From Medicago truncatula (lineage: Eukaryota; Streptophyta; Magnoliopsida; Fabales; Fabaceae): 64,000 nt of DNA. The notes beneath the pieces are model-generated. The model saw nothing but the letters and a program-made list of their open reading frames with translations, did no database searches and had not been told where the DNA came from. The position numbers and the translations under genes are program-made. The DNA lies in assembly GCF_003473485.1 (NCBI RefSeq), contig NC_053045.1, forward strand, positions 56,710,494-56,774,493, written 5' to 3'. Below, one piece after another: positions 1-11,400 of the stretch (within the stretch, counting starts at the first letter, position 1; the number at the start of each line of letters is the position of its first letter).

Positions 1-452
1 TCTACAGATAAGATGAGATACCGGAAGATAAGACAACAATAATTTAATACTACTAGAGACACTCATTGAGTAAAAAGATAACATTGAAATTTCCAAGACT
101 AAGCTGGGAATTTCTTTCATCCCATTCTCAATAACATTCATTTCCTTCTTAATTCTGTTTATTACTATTCCCAAAATATAAACACATATAAACATATTTT
201 TTTTATATATTATAGTACTACCCAAGAACATAATTAACATAGTAAATATCATAATATATTTCTATAAACTACTCCTCTATGGTAATTAGAAACCCCCCCA
301 ATAAGATGAAAAGGGGAAAACAAAGAAAATTGAAAACAGAACTAAAAAACTCATGTTTCATTGGGTATAAATATATTGCATAAAATTAGAGAGGGTAGGT
401 ACTATAGTTGTTGAACAATCACCATCACCATGAACATTGTTTGTTTGATGAA
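1..452. other. Intergenic, downstream of the HIPP gene
   Basis: AT-rich DNA with no coding frame or recognisable repeat. It probably holds the 3' UTR and polyadenylation region of the minus-strand HIPP gene that ends at 453. Confidence 0.6.
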
Positions 453-2257
453 TCACATGACATTGCAGCTGGAAGTGTTCTCATCACTGAAAGCATGTGA
501 GTAAGGATCTGGAGGAGGATAAGGGTAAGGAGGATACATGTAATTCACCTCAGGAGGTGGCCTTGCATACATCATTGGCTGCTGAAATCTTTGATCATTT
601 TCCACCATTGCAGCACGTTGTTGGTTCATCATTGCAGCAGCCATTAATTGTTGCTGTTGTTGTTGTTGTTGCTGCTGCTGCTGATGTTGCTGTTGTTGTT
701 GTTGATAAGGATTCCCCTGCATCATTTCCGGGCCTGGACCACCACCACCACCACCTTGAAAGTATCCTCCTCCGCCTGCCGGTAGACCTTGAACAGCAGG
801 AATGTTACCACCCATTCGGTTCATAGGCATGGGACCCATTGGCCCCATGTTATTTCCTCCACCACCCATACCAGGATGAGATTGACCACCACCTCCACCA
901 CCCATCATTTTATGAAATCCATTGTTCATAGCTTGAACATTACCACCACCACCAGCAACTGGTATCGACATACCCTTCTTACCCCCATCGTTATTTTGAT
1001 TATTACTATTATTCCCTCCGTTCTTGTTTCCACCACCACCACCGTTTTTAGCTTCTGGCATGCCACCATTATTTTTGTTACCTCCAACTTGATTCTGATT
1101 ATTCCCTCCACCACCACCTTTCTTTCCTCCATTGCCATTTCCACCATTCATGCCATGAATTTGAACCGGAACAGGCCCTCCACCACCAGGTTTCTGCCCG
1201 TTTCCGCCACCACCGCCGCCGTTAAAATTGCCACCCTTCATAGCAGTCAAAAGCTGTGGATGATTACCATTCAACATCATGTGAGCACCATTCCCCATAG
1301 GCATAGAAGGGGGTTTCATCTTATTAGGTGGCAACCCAACCATTTCATCATCAAACTCATCATCAAAATCTTCATCATCATCTTCGTCGTCATCAAAATC
1401 ATCCATTTCATCATCACTAAAATCATCCTCATCTTCAGGCACATCAAATTTAACACCTTTAGCATTCTGATTCGGCGGCATCTTCATGCCTTTAAATTGT
1501 GCTAGATCTTGAAACCCTTTCATCTGTTGAAGTTGTTGTAACTGTTGTTGAAGCTGAAGTTGCTGCTGCTGCTGAGGATTTAGTCCTTGTAGTTGTATTT
1601 GTTGACCACCTTTGGGCTGGTTATTGTTTCCACTACCCTTCTGGTTTTGATTCTGACCCTTGTTGTTGTTATTTCCACCACCTTTGCCATTATCAATTTG
1701 CATGTTCTTTAACTGATTAACAAGGTTGTTCTGATTATTATTGTTGTTGTTGTTTGGTTTGGGAACACTCCATAACTGAGCATGTTTCCCAGATTTTGCA
1801 AGCTTCTTGATGAGAACATTTGGGTCCACATTCCCTGAAACTGTGACCTTCCCTTGTTCTGCATCTATCTCAGTTGTAAATACTCCTGTCATTACAAAAC
1901 CCATATTCAACATTTACTCTCAAAATTAAGGCACTGTTTTGGATAGTAATAGTAATAATTGAAAGCTATAATTAAGGTTCTGTAAATAAATCACAATAAT
2001 ATTAAGTGCATACAAACATACCATCAATTTTCTGTAAGATTTTCTTTACTTTATGTTTACATCCATCACAGTGTATGTTCACTTTTAGAACAGATTTCTG
2101 CATATATACACAGAAAATTAGGATAAGTAATAAATAATATATGAGACAAAACAAAATTTAGAAATGTACAAAACATAAAAGCAAAAAAAAAATAAAGAAA
2201 GATGGAGAATGTGATGGGAGTGAGTACCTGTATCTTCAAAAATTCTTCTTTACTCAT
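453..2257 (-). CDS. Heavy metal-associated isoprenylated plant protein (HIPP32/33-like), 3 exons
   Basis: Exons on the minus strand are 2257-2228, 2097-2022 and 1885-453. Their junctions have GT/AG borders and consistent phase, giving 512 aa. Residues 10-77 form a heavy-metal-associated (HMA) domain with the metal-binding pair C20-D-G-C23. The rest is low complexity: Asn/Gly tracts, Gln runs (two long ones), a strongly acidic stretch roughly at residues 182-218 and Gly-rich segments. The protein ends in C-N-V-M, a CaaX box predicted to be farnesylated. HIPPs are plant-only metallochaperone-like proteins tethered to membranes or nuclear bodies through the lipid. The start is set by the short first exon [10 protein letters not shown], typical of the HIPP32/33/34 subgroup. 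The 5' leader has an AGT microsatellite near 2490-2502. Family assignment is secure; the metal bound cannot be read from sequence. Confidence 0.96.
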
Positions 2258-4877
2258 GACCAATAGGAATAAAGTTTGTAACTTGTGATAAATAAAGATC
2301 TGGGCTATAGAGAAAAATGGTGATTATAGATCTGAGGAAACGAAAGGAAAATGGAGTTTTTTTTCTTTCTTGTTTGGTGTAGTTTTATTTGGTTTTAGAA
2401 TGGAAATGAAATGAAAATAGAAGCAAAATGAGAGAAATAAATAGTTTAGAAGAGTCTCTTTGAGAGTTAGGAAGAGAGAGAATGGTGAGTAGTAGTAGTA
2501 GTCATTGAGAGAGAATGGGGTAAGTGTTCCAAGAGTTTGCTCTATGTTTGGTGTCTTTATTTATTGATGTATTTTACTACACAAGTGAGTGACTTCACTG
2601 TGTATACTAGTATAATTTTTTCAACAATTTAACTCTATTTTCCTTTTCTCTTTCTATTTTTTTTTTTTTTTTTTGTCTTAGCTTGACTTGAAGACTGTGA
2701 GGTGGAAATGCTGAAAAATCATCATAAATCACAATGATGCAAGAGTGGAGGTGGAGAGAGACAGGAAGTGCTAGTAGTAAGTACATCATATCTGATGTGA
2801 GATTTGTTTTCTTTAAAGTTCTAGTAATTATGATGATGATCAGTGAAGTAAGAATGAAGTATATGACTGAATAAAAAGAAGATACGACTCAAGAACACTT
2901 TTATTTTTTCGGTTACTTTTTTTTTTGTCTTGTTTAATCATAATTTTCTAAATTAAATTCAGTTTTAATTTATCACCGCTAAAGAAATTTTAAAAAAACT
3001 TTGAATATGATTATTTTATTTGACTCGAGGATAATCTGCTAACTAACACCCGAGTAACTTTAAGATAGACACAAACTCAAATAAAAATTATTTAGACATA
3101 TAAATAAAATTTATAAGAGTTCACAAAAATAAATTAAAAGACAAATAATTTAGACATGTCATTAAATATTTTTTCTCTTTTAAATTTTATCATGTATGTT
3201 TTCAAATAAAATTTATCTATAGTTGAGGCTATGCAAGAGTTTTCTACGACACACAGATGATATCACATTTTAACACCAAAAGAGAATGAGTATGCAACTC
3301 CTAAGGAAGAATATTTTAACACCAAAAGAGAATGAGTATGCAACTCTTAAGGAAGAACAATTAAATGTATTTTTTATTAGGTCTTCATAAAAGTTGCTTT
3401 TGAGTTAATTGATTTTGGTTAAAAATCTGTTAAAATAAAATCAATCATCTTTAAAATTATTCAAATAAAAATGAGTTAAACAATAAATTTAAACATCCTT
3501 TTCAAAATAAGTAAATTAAATTTAAATATTAAATTAATTTTAGTATTAAAAGCATCAATTTCTAATTTTAAATAAAACCAATTTCAAAAACTAAATTATT
3601 TTTACTCAAGGGACTAAATTGTAGCTTTTAACTTCTACAATTGATTTTAATTTAAAATTTATTGTTAAATTCAGTTTTACAAAACATATTCAAAAATAAA
3701 CCATTTTACATTCAACTCATTTTTATCAAAAATCAATTTTACAAAATCAATTCATTCAAAATTAATTTTTGTAAAAACCCAACCAAACATACACATACAT
3801 AATCACTTGTCCACTCTTGGAATCAATTTTAAGCCTTTTTTTTTTTTTGAAAGAAAAGAAAACTAAAAAAAAAGTGAGATCAAGCGTGCACTAAATTAAT
3901 AGTAGTAACATCTATTGAGGTTGTGGCTGACTTGTAAATTTCTTATTTTAGAACTGCTTTTTAGTACATTGACATCAGTTTTCTCTCAGAGAGTTGAATT
4001 TACTTTACTTTTCCATTTGTGCCTTGAGGCTTGAGCGATGCCAGAAAATTTAGTTGCATCTATCAACCCAGAAACTTTCTCATTTTTATGATCCTTCTTT
4101 TCTGGCATTTTTATCTTCTATTAAATGAGGTAAACATAATGGTCCCCAATTGAATAATTAGATTGAATTTTCCTTCTTCATTTTGAAAGAAAATAATTTT
4201 TATTCACAAAAAGATAACATATATTTTTTTATAAGAAAACTGATATTTATTGATTTTACTAGCAGATAGATCATTCATTTATTGTCGGTGCAATCCATTA
4301 TTAAATTTACCTAACAATGAGTCTTCTATTTTTGGAAAACACCAGAAATGCATTACTACAAAACATAAGAAAGAAGGGCTGCCTGGTCTTATTCTTATCT
4401 GAAAGACTATCACACATTTTTTTTCAATTCCAGCTTGGGAGATAAGCCAAACATAAGTAAATAACATTTAATTATTGTGACGCACATGGACACAATTACG
4501 TGAGATATGCATAGAATTACTAACATCTATATCTTCCATATTTTTATTTCATTATAAAACTACTATCTTTCTCTAACATTTTTTTTAAAAAAAATTAATT
4601 AAATTTTTAAAGTATCATTATCTCTTCAGTTAAGTAAATATAGACTCTTCCGGGTAGTATTGAGGAAATGAATCTAATCAACATTTGTCTTATCGTAAAG
4701 GTGAGCAAACATGAATTTTTTATCAATGTCAACCTATATCCATTTGTAAAGCGAATTATAAGATTCTTACCAAGATGATGGTCAATAGACATAGACCCAA
4801 GACTTACATTGCTCAAATCACCTCTCATAAAAAAACTGGTTTTGAACGAGGAGGAGTACAAGTGAGAATATTGTTAT
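2258..4877. other. HIPP upstream region and intergenic DNA
   Basis: The first few hundred bases should contain the leader and promoter of the HIPP gene, with GA-rich and AGT-repeat tracts between 2400 and 2515. The rest is AT-rich DNA without a supported gene; a short tandem duplication at 3267-3358 is listed separately. Confidence 0.5.
3267..3358. repeat. Two-copy tandem repeat, 46-bp unit
   Basis: Copies at 3267-3312 and 3313-3358 are nearly identical (about one mismatch: actcCtaagg versus actcTtaagg). Their high identity indicates a recent local duplication in noncoding DNA. Confidence 0.9.
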
Positions 4878-5718
4878 GAATTTTGCTCTTCACCCAGCGC
4901 ATTTTACTCGCGCTCTGCAACTGTTTTAAATTTGTCCTTGCGCTAGTTAATTCACGCAAGTGTAAATGTATGCGCTAGTTAACTAACACTGCGTAACTTA
5001 AATAGCGCAAGTGAAAACACTGCGTGACTTAACTCACATAGACATTAGCACATGCGTGAGAACTCACGGACAGTCTGTGCATACAACCAGAAGAGGCAGA
5101 AACCTCTATTTTCCCTATTTTTTGCAATCCTTCTTTCATACATTCATTAAAGCAAACATTTTTCATCATTCATTCAATCAAGCATTAAGTCATAAGTATA
5201 TTACGAAAAATAACAGAATAAAACAACGGAATAAAATAACGAATAATGTCATAAACGCTAAAAAGCGCAAGTGTTATAGGATTACAACCAAATCCAACAA
5301 AATGTGAAACAAAAAAAGCTACACAAGTCATACTGGTCCATCCCGTGGACTCCTACTCCTCCTCCGCAGAGCCAGCACCTGCTCCAGCATGCTCCACTCA
5401 GACTGTATGCCCTGCATCAAGCGCATAACCTCCTCTGGATTATGAAACATAGCAGGATGTCCCATTGCAACGTCCACTCTGGCTCTGATGTTGTTGATGA
5501 TCTGGTATGAGTCTGGAGGATGTCTGGCCTACTGCTGCTCAACAATAACCTCCTCGTAAGTAACTGCTGCGTGAGTTAACTCACGCTGCGCTACTTAAGT
5601 GGCACACAAAATACAACGTGCGCAAGTTAAGACACGTTGCGTGACTTAACTTGCGCATGGGTAATTTAGACAACGCTGCAGGACGTGAGCGAAAAATGCT
5701 GGGTGAAGAGCACCATTC
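4878..5718. mobile_element. Non-autonomous Mutator-like element with 9-bp target duplication
   Basis: The 841-bp element is flanked by the same 9 bp, TATTGTTAT, at 4869-4877 and 5719-5727. Its ends are inverted repeats that both carry GCTCTTCACCCAGC close to the terminus, with imperfect pairing over about 40 bp. Both subterminal zones hold repeated gCGCaAGTTAAnTcacGC-like motifs around GTTAAC cores. A 9-bp duplication is the hallmark of Mutator-superfamily insertion. There is no transposase frame, so it would depend on an element elsewhere. The central part carries an unrelated reading frame on the minus strand, listed separately. Confidence 0.8.
5328..5528 (-). pseudogene. Captured coding fragment inside the MULE, 66 codons
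   Basis: On the minus strand an open frame runs from 5528 to a TGA at 5330-5328. It encodes a hydrophilic, protein-like 66-residue segment, including PPDSYQIINNIRARVDVA and the basic end RRRSRSPRDGPV. A TAG just upstream (5531-5529) interrupts a further open stretch ending VIVEQQ. GC content and codon use differ from the AT-rich surroundings. It could be a gene fragment picked up by a Pack-MULE, or a remnant of a protein carried by the element family itself. I do not recognise the source protein. Confidence 0.45.
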
Positions 5719-6010
5719 TATTGTTATCGCTTAGTAGATTCTACATAGTATGGCTAAAATGAAAAGCAAAATTGTCTATTTTGCAATCAAAGGAGATTCA
5801 ATTTGAAATTCAAATGGATGTGATTAGCAAGAACAATTCCAGATTTTTATTTGTATATTGTTTTTTTAATATAGATTTATGACCTCATCTTATGTGTCCA
5901 CATTCTTGTTACTCCTAATTAATCAGTTTGTGCCCTCCAATTCAATTTAATAAAAAAAACATACAATAATTCTTGGAAAATTGCTTTTATGACTGCAAAT
6001 TCTTCCTAAT

Positions 6011-6470
6011 AACACATAAAAGTTACTAAATTACCCAGCGGCAGCTAACTATCCCTTATAAAATCGCAGTAGTTAACTCCCGCTGAGGCCAACAGTAGTT
6101 AACTCACTTCGCGATTTCCCCCCAAAATCTGGACATGCTACCTTCCCTATTCACTCATCACCTTACATCACCTTACCTAAAAAAATCACCCTTTTCATAA
6201 AAATTTCTTCAAACCATTGTAGATGGATTGCAAGAAGGTTTTTACATGCCTTGGCATTTTTTTCCTATTCTAAGTTTCAATTTTGAATCACAAATTGTTT
6301 GTAGTTTCTTGCATGCCTTGGCAACGAAGAAGATGATGATGATGATAATTCTGGTTTTCATTTTTCTTGGTAGTTAACTGCTGAGGTTTTCTTCGGTAGT
6401 TAACTGCAGCCGGTTTTATTTTTTCTCGGCACTTAACTACCGAGAGGTATTTTCGTCTTTTACATGTGTT
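6011..6470. mobile_element. Possible second non-autonomous DNA element
   Basis: The ends pair imperfectly over about 40 bp (AACACAT..AAAAG at the left, CTTTT..ATGTGTT at the right). The interior repeats the core aGTTAACTgC several times (6067-6110, 6370-6440), as in the MULE just upstream. I found no good target duplication, so the borders are approximate. Confidence 0.4.
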
Positions 6471-8080
6471 TCTCATCCAAACAACATGTGTATACAACAA
6501 TTCTCATTTTCCATCGGTAAATTTCACCAGTAAAGAATTTACTATTAGACAGAATCATTAAGTCGGTAATGAAAATTCAATTTTCTTTACATGTTGGACT
6601 ACCTCTCAAATTGGAAAGTTTGTTTTTGATTAAAGACAAAGTTTTGAATAAGTAAAATTAAAAACTCAACGAGGACATGTTTATGCACAAAATAAAGTAT
6701 ATCGAATTTTAAAAAAAAAAAAAAAACTCAACAAGGACATGTTTATGCATAAAATAAAGTATCAAAAGTCTAAGATTTATTAATCAAGAGTTCAAGTGGT
6801 TAACGAAATTTCGGTTAAAGATAATTCGTTTTTAATGAACCATGCATAATTTAAATCTTAATCGAAATAATCATTGATTAGACATGAATAATCTTTCAAC
6901 AGAGTTTCAAACAATCAGAGTCCAATCATCTGAGATCTAGAGTTTGATACAAAATAAAAATTGTAACGTTTATTTACTCTAAAAATCCCTTATTTATTTA
7001 AATGTTTTTATATAATTTCTTTACTAAAAAGTTTATAATGAATTATCAAACTTGCTATCGATCATTTTTGGTTAGGCATCTTACAAAAAATATTCAACAG
7101 AGTCCCTAAACTTTTAAGGGAACTTCTACGGTACACCCGTAAATTAAGGTGTACCGGTACTCTCGCTTACATTTTTATAAATTAACTATCATTTTTTATG
7201 AAAGAAATAGGTGTTTGTTGACATATATATTTTAGAAAATATCATTTTATAATAAGAAAAAACATCATTTCATTTGTTAGAAAAATCATAATAAATTTTT
7301 CTACATTTTATTGTAAAAAATAATCAAAATTCTCTATTATGAATAATAGGAATTCAGAAAAATCAAATTTTATTGTGTTGACGTTTTTTGGTAAATAAGA
7401 TTTAGTTATTATAATTATAGGTGATAGAAAATATTTTTCTCCTAAAAAAATAACTCATTTAACTATTAATTTAAGGATTTGGTGTACCAATACATTCAAA
7501 TTGTTGGATGTACCATATAATTTGCCAACTTTTAAATCTATGTTTAGTATTATGATGAGTATGTCAGAATTACGACAACCCACCATGATTTTGCAGAAGT
7601 TACAAAATGTATCTTTTAAAAAATCACGGTAAATTGTTATAATACCAAACATACACTAAATAAATTGTAACTGTATCATATGTATTGAAAGACCGTAGCG
7701 GATATCCTTAGAGACCCATGCATGCCACTGCACCACCAAGTTTTCTATAAATATCATGTAAGTCATATTATTTTACATAATTTATGGTTGAAAGTGGACG
7801 TGAGTTTGATCCCCATACCTTTTTTTTTATATTCAATTACATTAATAATATTTTATTCAAAAAAATGTTCCTCTGAACTTGAACCGCCACCCCGCCATGT
7901 TTCAAGCAAATGAAACACTACACTACATCCATTGATAATTTTGCTAATTTCTTCAAATTCTTTAATAAATATTTGACACCCTCAACAAAAGAACTCAAAA
8001 TTCATCATTGTTTAATGACCTAATAAAAAATTAGTTAAAAATTCAGTCACCAATTAAAACCTGTTAAAAAAATTAAGGAT
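6471..8080. other. Intergenic AT-rich DNA
   Basis: No gene seen. Contains the 6661-6762 duplication, a GGTACACC...GGTGTACC palindrome near 7131-7156 and a fold-back fragment (about 7542-7653) whose ends resemble TTTAGTAT / ATACCAAACATACAC. Confidence 0.5.
6661..6762. repeat. Direct duplication of a 40-bp segment around poly(A)
   Basis: Positions 6661-6700 and 6723-6762 match at about 38 of 40 bases and are separated by a short spacer ending in an A-run. Confidence 0.8.
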
Positions 8081-8451
8081 TAATACCTCTTTTCGTCCCT
8101 GTAATATTAACGAAGTTCGGTTTTAGTCTATGTAAAAAAAAAGATTTAGATTTTGTCTCTGTAATTTCAGATTCTTTCAATTTTGGTCCCTTATTCCACC
8201 ACGTCAGCAGAATCTACATACATGGCACGTAAAATGAGGGAGCAAAAGTGGAGGAATTTGAAATTAGAGAGACCAAAAGTGGGAGGAATTTGAAATTACA
8301 AGGACGTAATTTATGCATATTCTGCTAAGGTGATGAAAGGAGGGACCAAAAGTGGAACAATATGAAATTACAGGGACAAAATCTAAATCGTTTTTTTTAT
8401 CAGGATTAAAACCGGAATTCGCTAATATTACAGGGACGAAAAGAGGTATTA
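8081..8451. mobile_element. Fold-back MITE with long terminal inverted repeats
   Basis: The terminal 29 bp (8081-8109 and 8423-8451) are perfect inverted repeats starting TAATACCTCTTTTCGTCCCT. Pairing continues with mismatches for roughly 150 bp per side, through motifs such as gattTAGATTTTGTC and TTTTGGTCCC. There is no coding frame. The flanking bases allow TTAA on each side, but this overlaps the repeat, so the superfamily is not settled. Confidence 0.8.
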
Positions 8452-11400
8452 AAATTAATTACAAATTATGGACAGGGTGATGGATTCAAATTTCAAATAC
8501 AAGTTTTTCATTGATCAGAGATTCATTTGAAAATCTCCAAGCATTTAGACTCTCAGAAAAGCAGCTAAACCTAAATAAATAATAATACAGAGTGTCCCTT
8601 GTTGATACATTGTTATCAACAAACTAAGGAAATATTCTGTGGTAAAAGAGTTTTGTCACGATTTATCACTAGAGGGGCCCTCACCCTAATGGAAGACAGT
8701 TATGTAGTATGTTATTACAGAAGAGGAAAAAATTAATTACAAGTTATTTTTTTATCCAAGAAAAAGTGAAAACATCCTTGTATGGAATACCGTGTGACTG
8801 CCAGAAATTATGGGGGTGTTTTTTCTGTGTTTGTACCAAACTTGTGTGAAATGAAAATGGATTTGATGTAGCTTGACACATTTTTTATGGTTTTCAAAAG
8901 GAAAAGTAGAGACATAGGTCATTTTTTTCAACTTAATAATAATGCTTTTGGTGATTAAATCATGCATGCCCTACTTTAACAGCAAAATTAGGTAAAGGAA
9001 AGCAACAAAAAACTAGCTAGCATAGCCCTCTGGATACACTGATGAATCACGTTCAAGGTTTCTTGTTTTTTTCTTTGTTTTGTTTACCTTAAGATTTATT
9101 TTCCCAAGCAAATTATTGTTTCCATTCTTTAAAGCCTAAACCGTGATCAAGTAAGTTGTCCTTTCTATTTTTCTTTCTCCTTTATCTCTTTCAACATGTC
9201 ACTTTACCCGTCAAAGGCTATTTGAACGGTGGTTACAATTAAAGAAACCATGCACAAAATTAAAAATTGTTTTCCGTCTAAACAAAGAGACTTAAAAATT
9301 GGTTTTCCGTCTAAACAAAGAGACCTTAGGCTAAATTTTATTAATTATACTAACAACGCATGGTGTTTTTTTTTTGGTTATGTAGTGCCGATTGTGCACA
9401 TTTTAATAATAATTTTTTTTTGAACAATTGATAATGATTCAATTCACATTCCACAATAGTACAAATTCAATATTGACCTGAGAACCTCTTTGATTAAAAT
9501 AACATACAGTAAGTAATTTTATCAACGCTTTTTAGGTTCTTCTATTTCTGCGAGTTTTCAAGACCTAACTCACATGATTAATAAGTAGAATTTGGCTGAA
9601 TTTATCTTAAAATGTAAAAGTTTCTGTTTTATGGCTAAGGTAGTATGGTGGATCTTTTGTGGACTTTTTCGGACCTCAAATGCCACCAAATCCGAATTAA
9701 AGGGAAAAAGAACAATAATATTTAATATATTATACTAGTATATGATTGTGACTAGCACAGCTGTGATGTCATAAATTTTATAAGAGTGAAAAAATGATGG
9801 GCAAATTTTTTGTGTGAGTTTAATAGACTACCTATATTTAGAATATGATATTTACAAATTTCTGTCACTAAGGTTCTAATGTGGAATGACTTGGGAAGCC
9901 ATGCAAAACCCACTTCCATATATGTTGAAGGCTTCACATGATGAACCACATGGTGTTTGGACATGGACAGTGATTGATTATTAGAGAATATGAATGAATT
10001 TGCACAATGAAGTAAGTGGGGTTGGGGAGGGAGTATTTATTGAGTCTCACCTAGAAGAGTACAATTTCAGTTGCAGTTTGCATCTCACACATGCTTTCTT
10101 TTTTCTATATAGCTTTTGATTTTTGTATGGTAAGGGAAATTAATAATGGAGTGTAGGTGGTGAGAAGTTTTGACCACAAGGGAAAGTTTTGATTCTTACA
10201 GTACCGTTTAACTTTAACTTTTCGTTCTATTTATTTACTTAGTAGGAATTTTCATCTAATCAAGATTTTCCGCATTCACGCATTTGAGATACGGTAACCG
10301 ATCGATTAACATTTGATTGTTTAAAAATATGTAAATTTAATTTTTCTTTTTTAGTTTAATATAGGGAAATGCTAACCATTGTTTTTGGAGCATTTGATTA
10401 AAGTACTAAAATAAGTAAGTTTGCATCGAAAAATGGTGTAATCCTTTTTATTAAAGATTTGTATTTTCAAGATAAAGTTTCTATTAATGAAATCCTTAAC
10501 AATTGCACTTAAGATACTAGTTAGCAAAATCCTTTAAAATAAAGAGTTTAAATTTGAACCTTCTTATCTTTATCATGATCATATTACTATTGATGTTCAG
10601 AATATATGAATGTAAAAAATCTCTAAGAGCAAGGAATCAAAATTCACTTGGGAGTTGACGTGGTCATGCATGATGCATACGCACTTTAATGACCATCATT
10701 ATTCCAAACATTTAACTTCAGACATTACAATAGAAAGCAAGGGAGAAAAAAAAAAAAGGTAGCATGCAATTGAATTTGAAGGACACATGAATATCTTCAA
10801 GATGCCTCAATTGTTTTCCTTTGTATATTCTGGCATTTTGTTTTTGGTTCTTTCGTTGTAAAAGATACTAGAATATTTTGGAGTCGGTGTGTTGAAATTG
10901 TAGGAAGTTTTTAGTATTTAACTTTGATTGATACGGTGGTAGTACCTTACCCTTCTTCTTGGTTTTACAACTTTTCTCTTTTGCTGGACTAAAATAAAAG
11001 GTTTATACTTTGTCTCATGTGATATTTAATACTAGCTTGTTCTAGGAGAGCATGTGCTTTTACAAAGAAAATGGTCTTCAATTTGACAAAAATAATTCTT
11101 GTACAATAAGAGTACCATGTTATGTACCATAATTCTACATGTGATTTTCAAGTATAAACAAATAATTCTTTTAAAGATGAAGAATTAGCAGAAAATTTGG
11201 ACAGAAGACTATCTAATATAAATTAATTAATTGGATACATACATGATCTTAATTTGTGTTCTAAACTCTAATTTTGATCAGAACAAAATAAGAGGCAACT
11301 ACATTATCATTGCAAGTGTGATAATTTTCCATAATGTCAATGATGGCAGATATTACGCAATGATAATCACGATGACATTTTTTTTTTAACAAAATAAGAG

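Noticed and set aside
497-1505. Long open frames on the plus strand at 497-826 and 789-1505
   Set aside because: They lie antisense to HIPP exon 3 and arise from its repetitive Gly/Asn/Gln codons; the peptides are His/Thr/Ile/Val strings without domain features.
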